6,288 bases of DNA. It comes from Quadrisphaera sp. (GTDB taxonomy: Bacteria > Actinomycetota > Actinomycetes > Actinomycetales > Quadrisphaeraceae). Numbering within the stretch: position 1 is the first letter of the stretch; every line of letters starts with the position of its first letter. Positions 1 to 4,589 of the stretch are shown here, in pieces. Location: assembly GCA_029258695.1 (NCBI GenBank), contig JARIBR010000296.1:1-6288 (forward strand), given 5' to 3'. The notes under the pieces were generated by a model. It did not search any database and was not told the DNA's origin. It saw nothing but the letters and a program-made list of their open reading frames with translations. The translations under genes and the position numbers were made by a program.

Positions 1-143
1 CCTGCGCGGTGCGCGGTGACCGGGTGGTGTACCTGCGCGACGGGCGGGTCGTGGACTCCCGGCGCCTCGGGACGTGGGAGGCGGCCCGGGCGCGCGAGCG
101 CGAGGACGAGCTGCTGGCGTGGCTGCGGGGCCTAGGGTTCTAG
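1..143 (+). CDS. ABC transporter ATP-binding protein, C-terminal fragment (5' end outside window)
   Basis: Reading from base 3, the frame gives 46 residues ending at a TAG at 141-143. The segment GDRVVYLRDGRVVD matches the strand just after the H-loop of ABC ATPases of the LolD/MacB export type, usually (A)DRVxxLRDGRxVD. It is followed by a charged helix (about residues 24-40, rich in Arg and Glu) and a short end, WLRGLGF, a tail style common in actinobacterial ATPases that partner FtsX-like permeases. The Walker A, signature and Walker B motifs must lie upstream of the window, so the substrate cannot be read. No permease gene follows, so any partner must be upstream. The gene converges on the SDR gene on the other strand. 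Assignment to an ABC ATPase is fairly secure; the subfamily is an inference from a short tail. Confidence 0.72.
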   Translation, partial: CAVRGDRVVYLRDGRVVDSRRLGTWEAARAREREDELLAWLRGLGF

Positions 144-280
144 GCGTACGTCGCCAGCACGGGGATGGCAGGCAGCTGGTCGGGGGGCTGGCCGCGCTGC
201 GAGCCCTGACGCCGCGAGCCAGGGCGCCGCCGACCGGGGACGGGCGCCCGTGCTCAGCCGCGACTCAGCCCGGTTCTCGG

Positions 281-456
281 TCCCCGATCGACCGGGAGGC
301 CGCCGAGCGGGGAGCTGGTGCGGGGTGGGCTGCCGAGCGGGGAGCTGGTGCGGGGTGTGCCGGTCGAGGGGGGAGCTGGTGCGCGCTGCGGGCGGTCGAG
401 CGGGGAGCTGGTGCGGCTCGGTGCGGCGTGTCGCGGGTTCGAGGTCCCCGCTCGAC
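281..456. repeat. Inverted copies of the repeat core bracketing the tandem cluster
   Basis: TCCCCGCTCGAC at 445-456 is the exact reverse complement of GTCGAGCGGGGA at 395-406 (12-bp arms, 38 bp apart). On the other side, TCCCCGATCGAC at 281-292 differs from the 445-456 copy by one base. Both outer copies also share preceding sequence (GGTTC.. then GG directly before TCCCC), so the four tandem units lie between two copies of one element in opposite orientation. This arrangement could fold into alternative stem-loops and resembles small intergenic palindromic elements. No target-site duplication is evident. Confidence 0.6.
302..416. repeat. Four-unit imperfect tandem repeat, about 30-32 bp period
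   Basis: The core GAGCGGGGAGCTGGTGCG starts at 305, 335, 366 and 398, so successive spacings are 30, 31 and 32 bp. Units 1 and 2 (302-327 and 332-357) are identical over 26 bp. Units 3 and 4 begin with GTCGAG instead of GCCGAG, and unit 3 has one change in the core (G for C at 369). The unequal spacing and the divergence of units 3 and 4 suggest an older duplication plus a recent one. The cluster is non-coding as far as I can judge. Its function is unknown. Confidence 0.85.
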
Positions 457-533
457 GCAGGCGCCGCGCTCTCGCGGCCATGCATCGTCGGAACACCGCG
501 CTGCCATGGCCGTCGGACCCTGGACGGCGGTCA

Positions 534-561
534 CCGGGGCTCGACGGCCGCCGGGCCCCGG
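534..561 (-). terminator. Probable factor-independent terminator of the SDR gene
   Basis: The two arms, 534-543 and 552-561, form a 10-bp stem (nine Watson-Crick pairs and one G-T pair) around an 8-nt loop. It starts 18 bp beyond the SDR stop codon on the minus strand. There is no T-tract, which is common for actinobacterial terminators. A second, weaker hairpin (gccgtc/gacggc, 509-528) follows and may assist. The call rests on stem strength and position only. Confidence 0.5.
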
Positions 562-579
562 GCAATTCTCGCCGCCGCC

Positions 580-1389
580 TCAGTGGGCCGCAGCCGACCA
601 CCCGCCGTCGGAGGCGATGGTCTGGCCCGTGACCCACTCGGCCTCGTCGCTGAGCAGCCACCCCACCAGGCGTGCCGCGTCCGTGGGCGTCGACCAACGT
701 CCGCCGGGGTTGGCGGCCGCGACCGCTGCGCGCATCGCGTCGTCGGCGTAGCCGGTGTCGTTCGGGCCAGGGTTGATGCAGTTCACGGCGATGCCGCGCG
801 GGGCGAGGTGCACCGCGAGGGAGGTGGTCAGCTCGTGCAGCGCCGCCTTCGAGGCGATGTAGGGCAGCTCGTCGGGCATCGCCCCGTGGTACTGCCCCGA
901 GGTGAACAGCACCACGCGCCCGGTGCGCCTCGCCGCGTCGTCGGCGGCCCGCGGGTGCTCGTCGAAGCGGGCGGCGAGGCGCTGGACCAGCAGCAGGCTC
1001 GCGCGGACGTTGACCGCGAACGTGAGGTCCAGCTCCTCGGCGGTCAGGTGCTCGAGGTCCTGGTCGACGCCCCGGGCGTGGTTGGCGACCACCGCGTCCA
1101 GGCGCCCGAACCGCTCGACCGCGGCGTCGACGAGCCGGGCCGGGGCAGCGGGGTCGGCCAGGTCCAGCGCCAGGTGCTCGACGTGACCGCCGGCCTCCCG
1201 CAGCTCCTCGACGAGCGCCTCGACCCCGCCGGGGTCGGCGCCCCAGGGCTGCCCGGCGTCGAACGGGCTCCAGGAGTGGAGGAACACCTGGGCACCGTCG
1301 GCGACCGCCCGCCGCGCGATGGCCGCGCCGATGGCGATGCGCCGGCTGGCGCCCGTCACCAGCACCACCCGGCCGGTTAGCGCGCCCAT
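580..1389 (-). CDS. SDR family oxidoreductase (short-chain dehydrogenase/reductase)
   Basis: This 269-residue protein is a classical-length SDR with a Rossmann fold that should use NAD(H) or NADP(H). Visible elements are the cofactor loop TGASRRIAIG at 12-21, acidic LDLAD at 74-78, ANHA at 102-105 in place of the usual NNAG, structural Asn127 in VNVRAS, catalytic Ser164 in FTSG, and Tyr177-x3-Lys181 (YIASK). NCINPGP at 203-209 follows, then TGQTIASDGGW near the C-terminus. All catalytic residues are present, so the enzyme is probably active; the substrate is unknown. The ATG at 1389 was chosen over the longer open frame because AGGAG lies 8 bp upstream and the protein then begins just before the first Rossmann strand. 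The SRRxxIG loop is typical of a FabG-like actinobacterial subgroup rather than textbook TGxxxGIG. The gene stands alone, convergent with the ABC gene fragment at 1-143. Confidence 0.9.
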   Translation of the reverse strand: MGALTGRVVLVTGASRRIAIGAAIARRAVADGAQVFLHSWSPFDAGQPWGADPGGVEALVEELREAGGHVEHLALDLADPAAPARLVDAAVERFGRLDAVVANHARGVDQDLEHLTAEELDLTFAVNVRASLLLVQRLAARFDEHPRAADDAARRTGRVVLFTSGQYHGAMPDELPYIASKAALHELTTSLAVHLAPRGIAVNCINPGPNDTGYADDAMRAAVAAANPGGRWSTPTDAARLVGWLLSDEAEWVTGQTIASDGGWSAAAH

Positions 1390-1397
1390 CGGTGGGT

Positions 1398-1402
1398 CTC
1401 CT
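1398..1402 (-). promoter_or_regulatory. Ribosome binding site of the SDR gene
   Basis: AGGAG on the minus strand lies 8 nt before the ATG at 1389-1387. It fixes this start against the 90-codon longer open frame, whose extra residues are Gly/Ala/Arg-rich and not SDR-like. Confidence 0.75.
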
Positions 1403-1469
1403 GGTCTCGGGTCATGACGCCAGCGTGGCACCGCAGCCCGCTGCGCCGCGTCGCCGAGGGTCCGTCGTT

Positions 1470-1485
1470 CGTGACCCGCTTCACG
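1470..1485. promoter_or_regulatory. Operator-like dyad CGTGA-N6-TCACG
   Basis: Perfect 5-bp arms (1470-1474 and 1481-1485) are separated by 6 bp. An overlapping alternative hairpin exists (acccg 1474-1478, cgggt 1484-1488). The dyad lies about 80 bp upstream of the SDR start, between the SDR gene and the divergent sigma-factor remnant, where a repressor site would be expected. Dyads this short arise often by chance in GC-rich DNA, so this is only a candidate. Confidence 0.25.
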
Positions 1486-1500
1486 GGTGGCGCCGTGATC

Positions 1501-1719
1501 GTGCCCGCGGCTCACCGGCCCCGCTACGGTCGCGCGACCGTCGCCGCCACCGATGCCGCCGACCGCACCGCCGCGCCCGCCGGTCCAGGCGACGACACCG
1601 GTGCCGGTGACGCTCTGCTGGCCCGCACCGAGGAGCACCGCCGCGAGCTGACCGGCCACTGCTCCCCGATGCTCGCCTCCACGAGACCGACGGCTCGCCG
1701 TTCGCCGCGTCCAGCCTGA
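1501..1719 (+). pseudogene. Degraded N-terminal remnant of an ECF (sigma-70 family) sigma factor
   Basis: The frame around 1621-1680 reads ARTEEHRRELTGHCSPMLAS. This strongly resembles the first helix of sigma region 2 in SigJ/SigG-like ECF factors, typically (E)xHRRELxxHCYRMLGS. After it the frame gives only about 12 unrelated basic residues and stops at 1717-1719. The expected continuation (HDAEDxVQE, the rest of sigma2, sigma4 and a SnoaL-like tail, about 300 residues in the family) appears nowhere in the window; the YczE gene begins to overlap that space at 1771. The conserved Tyr-Arg is changed to Ser-Pro. The acidic/Ala-rich leader (about 1540-1620) is also typical of these proteins. 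GTG codons at 1495 and 1501 are in frame, but the original start is uncertain, so the left boundary is approximate. I infer a truncated, non-functional gene; a chance match over about 15 residues is possible. Confidence 0.5.
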
Positions 1720-1741
1720 CGGAGACGACGTGCCGGGTCCT

Positions 1742-1760
1742 CGAGGACGAACGGTCCTCG
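1742..1760 (-). terminator. Terminator-like hairpin after the YczE-type gene
   Basis: Arms CGAGGAC (1742-1748) and GTCCTCG (1754-1760) form a perfect 7-bp stem with a 5-nt loop, beginning 10 bp after the stop codon of the minus-strand gene. The left arm is also part of a 12-bp perfect palindrome at 1737-1748, so two mutually exclusive hairpins are possible. There is no T-tract. Confidence 0.4.
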
Positions 1761-1770
1761 CTGCTGCGCC

Positions 1771-2388
1771 TCAGCCGGTGCGAGCAGGCCCGCGGACGCG
1801 CAGCATCGGCACGAACAGGTGCATCAGCGGGCCGATGGTCAGCGCGTACGCCACCGTCCCCACCCCGAGCTGGCCCCCGAGCAGCACGCCGAGGACCACG
1901 ACGCTGACCTCCACCACCGTGCGCACCAGCCGGAGCGACCGCCCCGTGCGCGCGCTGAGACCCGTGGTCAGGCCGTCGCGCGGCCCGGGGCCCATCCCGG
2001 CCCCGATGTAGGCCCCGGTCGCCACCCCGTTGGCCACGATGCCCAGCACCAGCGCCCCGACGCGCCAGCCCAGGCCCTCGATCGGGGGGACCACGGCGAG
2101 CGTGGCGTCCAGCGCGATGCCGACGAGCACCACGTTGGTCAGCGTGCCGAGCCCGGCCCGCTGGCCGAGGGGGACCCAGAGCAGGAGCAGCACCACCCCG
2201 AGCAGGATCGACCACACCCCGAGGGTCAACCCGAACGTGCGCGTGAGGCCCTGCTCGAGCACCGTCCACGGCATCACCCCGAGGCCCGCGCGCACGATGA
2301 GGGCGATGCTGGCGCCGAACAGGACCAGGCCCCCCAGCAGCAGGGCCACGCGGGCCGGCAGGTGGTCGCGGGGAACGGGCAGCAGCAC
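1771..2388 (-). CDS. YczE/YyaS/YitT-type integral membrane protein
   Basis: A 205-residue hydrophobic protein with about six predicted membrane helices, near residues 13-33, 55-75, 84-100, 109-130, 156-172 and 176-195. Family hallmarks visible are GASIALIVRAGLGVMPWTVL at 25-44 and IGAGMGPGPRDGL at 128-140, as in B. subtilis YczE-like proteins. The biochemical role of the family is not established; YczE has been linked to surfactin production, and some relatives lie beside regulators. I chose the GTG at 2388 because AGGA lies 7 nt upstream and the first membrane helix follows directly. An in-frame GTG pair at 2461-2466 would add about 25 hydrophilic residues without a good ribosome binding site. 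The ATG at 2443 is in another frame. The gene is divergent from rsfS with 171 bp between starts, and a hairpin follows its stop. The family call is confident; its function is not. Confidence 0.85.
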   Translation of the reverse strand: MLLPVPRDHLPARVALLLGGLVLFGASIALIVRAGLGVMPWTVLEQGLTRTFGLTLGVWSILLGVVLLLLWVPLGQRAGLGTLTNVVLVGIALDATLAVVPPIEGLGWRVGALVLGIVANGVATGAYIGAGMGPGPRDGLTTGLSARTGRSLRLVRTVVEVSVVVLGVLLGGQLGVGTVAYALTIGPLMHLFVPMLRVRGPARTG

Positions 2389-2559
2389 CGGCGCATCCTG
2401 GCACGGCGTGGCCCGCGTCCCGCGGGACCAGACCGTGGGCCATGGCCCCGACGGAGCCTCCACCACGACCACCGGGGATCCGTGACGACGGTGGTGTCCG
2501 CGCCGGCTGGCACACTCGATCCGTCCTCCCCGCACCACACCTCTGACCCCAGGAGCTCC
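2389..2559. promoter_or_regulatory. Divergent promoter region of the YczE-type gene and rsfS
   Basis: The 171 bp between the two start codons must carry promoters in both directions. For rsfS, the best -10-like element I see is CACACT at 2511-2516, within CTGGCACACT, with no clear -35. A 12-bp perfect palindrome, GTCCCGCGGGAC, lies at 2417-2428, 28 bp upstream of the YczE-type start. A 7-bp hairpin (accaccg 2468-2474, cggtggt 2489-2495) lies between. AGGAG at 2551-2555 serves rsfS with a tight 4-nt spacing. The promoter boxes are guesses. Confidence 0.35.
2396..2399 (-). promoter_or_regulatory. Ribosome binding site deciding the YczE-type gene start
   Basis: AGGA on the minus strand sits 7 nt before the GTG at 2388-2386. 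It is the only good Shine-Dalgarno sequence near an in-frame start at the N-terminal side, and supports GTG over the upstream alternatives. Confidence 0.5.
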
Positions 2560-3030
2560 GTGACCGCCACCGACCGCGCCGTCGGGCTGACGATCGTCGC
2601 CGCCCGCGCCGCCTCCGAGAAGCAGGCCAGCGAGATCGTCGCGCTCGACGTCTCGGACCAGCTCGTCATCACCGATGCCTTCCTGCTGGCCGCGGCGAAC
2701 AACCCGCGCCAGGTGCGCGCCGTGGTCGACGCGGTCGAGGAGGCCATGAAGGGAGCCGGCGCCACGCTCGTCCGGCGCGAGGGCGTCTCCGACGCGCGCT
2801 GGGTGCTGCTCGACTACGCCGACGTCGTCGTCCACGTCCAGCTCGCCGAGGACCGCGAGTACTACGCGCTGGAGCGGTTGTGGAAGGACGGGCCGGCCAT
2901 CGAGCTGCCCGCCGACGTCACCGACGCCCAGGGCCGCCCGGACGCCACCGACGCCGACGACGCCCGCCCGCTCTACCCGCCGTCCGCGCCGGTGGAGCCG
3001 CAGCCCGTACCGCCCGCGACGCAGGGCTGA
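2560..3030 (+). CDS. rsfS: Ribosomal silencing factor RsfS (RsfA/DUF143 family)
   Basis: A 156-residue cytoplasmic protein. RsfS binds ribosomal protein uL14 on the 50S subunit and blocks joining with the 30S subunit, lowering translation in stationary phase or starvation. Family segments run in order: DQLVITDAFLLAAANNPRQ at 33-51, the EGVSDARWVLLDYADVVVHV stretch at 74-93, and REYYALERLWKDGP at 99-112. Residues 118-156 are a low-complexity acidic/proline-rich tail beyond the conserved domain. The GTG at 2560 was chosen because AGGAG lies just upstream and the protein then begins MTATDRAV, the usual start in actinobacterial homologues; the upstream open frame is spurious. The phosphatase gene follows after 7 bp, so the two are probably one transcript, an order also seen in Mycobacterium (Rv2420c, Rv2419c). 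In many actinobacteria nadD lies immediately upstream; here a divergent membrane-protein gene does. Confidence 0.95.
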   Translation: MTATDRAVGLTIVAARAASEKQASEIVALDVSDQLVITDAFLLAAANNPRQVRAVVDAVEEAMKGAGATLVRREGVSDARWVLLDYADVVVHVQLAEDREYYALERLWKDGPAIELPADVTDAQGRPDATDADDARPLYPPSAPVEPQPVPPATQG

Positions 3031-3037
3031 ACCACCG

Positions 3038-3772
3038 GTGACCGCCGCGCGGATCATCCTGTGGCGCCACGGGCGCAGCGCCATGAACGCCTCCGGCGGC
3101 TTCCAGGGACAGCTCGACACCCCCCTCGACGCCGTCGGGCTCGCGCAGGCCCAGCGCGCCGCGCTCGCCCTCGCCGACGAGATCGCCGGGGCGCCGGTGC
3201 GCCTGGTCACCTCAGACCTCACCCGGGCCGCCTGGACGCTCGCGTCGCTGGCCGTGCTCGCCGACCTCCCCAGCCGCGTGGACGAGGACGTCCGCGAGGT
3301 CGACGGAGGGCTGTGGCAGGGCTTGGCGATGACCGACATCGCGCGGCGCTGGCCGGACGAGTACGCCGCCTGGCGGGCCGGGGCCCACGAGAGCAGGGCC
3401 GGGGTGACGGGGGAGACCCGCACCGAGATGGGCCAGCGGATGGCGCACGCCGTGCGCCGTCACGCCGCAGCCACCCCCGACGGCGGGATCCTGGTCATCG
3501 CCACCCACGGCGCGGTCACCCGGTCCGGGGTGCTCGAGCTGACGGGTCTCGGCCCCGCCGCGAGCCCCGCGCTGGGATCGCTGGGCAACGCCCGCTGGGC
3601 GGTGCTGCGGCCGGCGCTCGCGGAGGTCTCGGCGGAGCGCCGCGGCGATCTCGACGACGCGCTGGCGCAGCGCTGGACCCTCGCCGGGTACGACCTGGGG
3701 CCGCGCGGGCCCGTCGAGGACCAGGAGAGGCTCGAGAGCGTCGGGGCGAGCTGGAGCTCGGGCCCCGGCTGA
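3038..3772 (+). CDS. Histidine phosphatase family protein, GpgP-like
   Basis: A 244-residue cytoplasmic enzyme of the phosphoglycerate-mutase-like phosphatase superfamily (branch 1). Visible motifs are RHG at 10-12 with nucleophile His11, GFQGQLDTPLD at 21-31, SDLTRA at 59-64 with Arg63, the acid region REVDGGLWQG at 86-95 with Glu87, and THGAVTRSG at 156-164 with second catalytic His157. GSLGNARWAVL at 180-190 matches the GGMGNASW region of mycobacterial glucosyl-3-phosphoglycerate phosphatase GpgP (Rv2419c). Together with its place after rsfS, this suggests orthology. GpgP removes phosphate from glucosyl-3-phosphoglycerate, a precursor of methylglucose polysaccharides; whether this organism uses that substrate is inference, and it may be a broader phosphatase. 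The last ~35 residues are a poorly conserved tail. The GTG start follows the rsfS stop by 7 bp with only a weak AGGG upstream, so translation is probably coupled. Confidence 0.9.
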   Translation: MTAARIILWRHGRSAMNASGGFQGQLDTPLDAVGLAQAQRAALALADEIAGAPVRLVTSDLTRAAWTLASLAVLADLPSRVDEDVREVDGGLWQGLAMTDIARRWPDEYAAWRAGAHESRAGVTGETRTEMGQRMAHAVRRHAAATPDGGILVIATHGAVTRSGVLELTGLGPAASPALGSLGNARWAVLRPALAEVSAERRGDLDDALAQRWTLAGYDLGPRGPVEDQERLESVGASWSSGPG

Positions 3773-3801
3773 GCCCGCCGCGCCCCCGTCCGCAGGAGGT
3801 C

Positions 3802-3826
3802 GCGCCCTTCCCCTGAGGAGGGGCGC
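3802..3826. terminator. Bidirectional terminator between convergent operons
   Basis: A 10-bp stem (3802-3811 with 3817-3826, one G-T pair) encloses a 5-nt loop. It lies 29 bp past the phosphatase stop and 4 bp past the stop of the minus-strand ATPase gene, so it can serve both transcripts. There is no clear T-tract on either strand. Confidence 0.6.
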
Positions 3827-3830
3827 TCCC

Positions 3831-4589
3831 CTACCCGTAGTAGACGGCCACCCGGTGCCCCCGCACCGTCTCCACCTCGACGTCGACGCCGTACAGGCCG
3901 CCGAGCACGTCGGGGCGGACCACGTCGGCGGGCGGGCCCTGCGCGACCACCTGGCCACCGCGCATCGCCACGATCTCGTCGGCCCACCGGGAGGCGAAGT
4001 TGATGTCGTGCAGGACCACCACGATGCGCTTGCCCATCTCGTCGGCCGCCGTGCGCAGCAGCCGCATGATCTGCACGGCGTGGGCGAGGTCGAGGTTGTT
4101 CAGCGGCTCGTCCAGCAGGAGGTACTCGGTGTCCTGCGCGAGCGTCATGGCGATGTAGGCCCGTTGGCGCTGGCCCCCGGACAGCTCGTCGAGGAACCGG
4201 CTCGAGAGGTCGGTCATCGCGAGCTGCTCGAGCACGCGCGCCACGGCGGCGTGGTCCCCGGGTCCCGGGCGTCCGCGGGAGTGGGGGAAGCGGCCGAAGG
4301 AGACGAGGTCGTGGACGGTCAGGCGAGCGGCCACCTGGTGGTCCTGGCGCAGCACGGCCAGGCGCAGGGCGACCTCGCGCGAGCGGGCCGCGAGGACGTC
4401 GAGGCCGCCGACCACCACCGACCCCGTGTCGGCGCCGAGCAGGCGAGCGACCACCGACAGCAGCGTCGACTTCCCGGCCCCGTTGGGACCGATGAGGGCG
4501 GTGATGCCCGGCGAGGCGAGGTCGAGCGAGACGTCGTCGACGACCGGCGTCGCGCCGTAGGACTTCGTGAGGGCGCGGACCTCGATCAC
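3831..4589 (-). CDS. Iron-siderophore ABC transporter ATP-binding protein (YclP/FepC type)
   Basis: A 252-residue ATPase expected to energise Fe-siderophore import on the cytoplasmic face of the membrane. All motifs are intact: Walker A GPNGAGKST at 34-42, Q-loop Gln82 in LRQDHQ, signature LSGGQRQR at 136-143, Walker B YLLLDEP at 156-162, D-loop NNLD at 164-167 and switch His194 in VLHDINFAS. VSFGRFPHSRGR, the AQDTEYLLLDEPLNNLDLAH stretch and GPPADVV closely resemble B. subtilis YclP, the petrobactin importer ATPase, and its relatives in catecholate uptake (CeuD, FatE). The GTG at 4589 is chosen because GGAGG lies 8 nt upstream and the GTGA overlap with the permease stop implies translational coupling. 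It is the last gene of the operon, just before a hairpin. Family and role are secure; the exact siderophore is not readable. Confidence 0.94.
   Translation of the reverse strand: MIEVRALTKSYGATPVVDDVSLDLASPGITALIGPNGAGKSTLLSVVARLLGADTGSVVVGGLDVLAARSREVALRLAVLRQDHQVAARLTVHDLVSFGRFPHSRGRPGPGDHAAVARVLEQLAMTDLSSRFLDELSGGQRQRAYIAMTLAQDTEYLLLDEPLNNLDLAHAVQIMRLLRTAADEMGKRIVVVLHDINFASRWADEIVAMRGGQVVAQGPPADVVRPDVLGGLYGVDVEVETVRGHRVAVYYG

Larger units (their letters stand above)
144..579. other. Intergenic region without a convincing gene
   Basis: This 436-bp stretch lies between two convergent genes. Long open frames exist on both strands, but they are low-complexity Arg/Ala/Gly/Pro translations of a tandem repeat, as expected of GC-rich DNA. 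None has a Shine-Dalgarno sequence with a plausible start, or recognisable protein content. It contains a weak 6-bp hairpin at 203-225 (gccctg/cagggc, 11-nt loop) that might end the upstream ABC gene, the repeat cluster at 281-456, a small hairpin at 509-528 and a strong hairpin at 534-561. I see no RNA gene. Confidence 0.7.

Noticed and set aside
302..416. Possible CRISPR array
   Set aside because: The gaps between conserved cores are only about 12-14 bp and are similar to each other, the period drifts, and there are no cas genes. It is a tandem repeat.
434..454. tRNA-like T-arm (gggttcgagg followed by ccccgc)
   Set aside because: The stem would enclose a 9-nt loop rather than 7, and no acceptor, D-arm or anticodon arm fits around it.
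250..1380. Long plus-strand open frame across the repeat cluster and the SDR gene
   Set aside because: The translation is Arg/Gly/Val-rich antisense of the SDR gene plus the tandem repeat. It has no domain and no ribosome binding site, so it is a shadow frame.
2441..2443. ATG as start of the YczE-type gene
   Set aside because: It is in a different frame. Its product becomes Arg/Gly/Ala-rich and loses the membrane helices.
1819..2559. N-terminal extension of RsfS rich in His, Gln and Arg
   Set aside because: It is antisense to the YczE-type gene. The RsfS domain and ribosome binding site place the start at 2560.
1771..3423. 550-residue minus-strand frame extending the YczE-type protein over rsfS
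   Set aside because: Only the last 205 residues are family-like. The rest is antisense to rsfS and the phosphatase gene.
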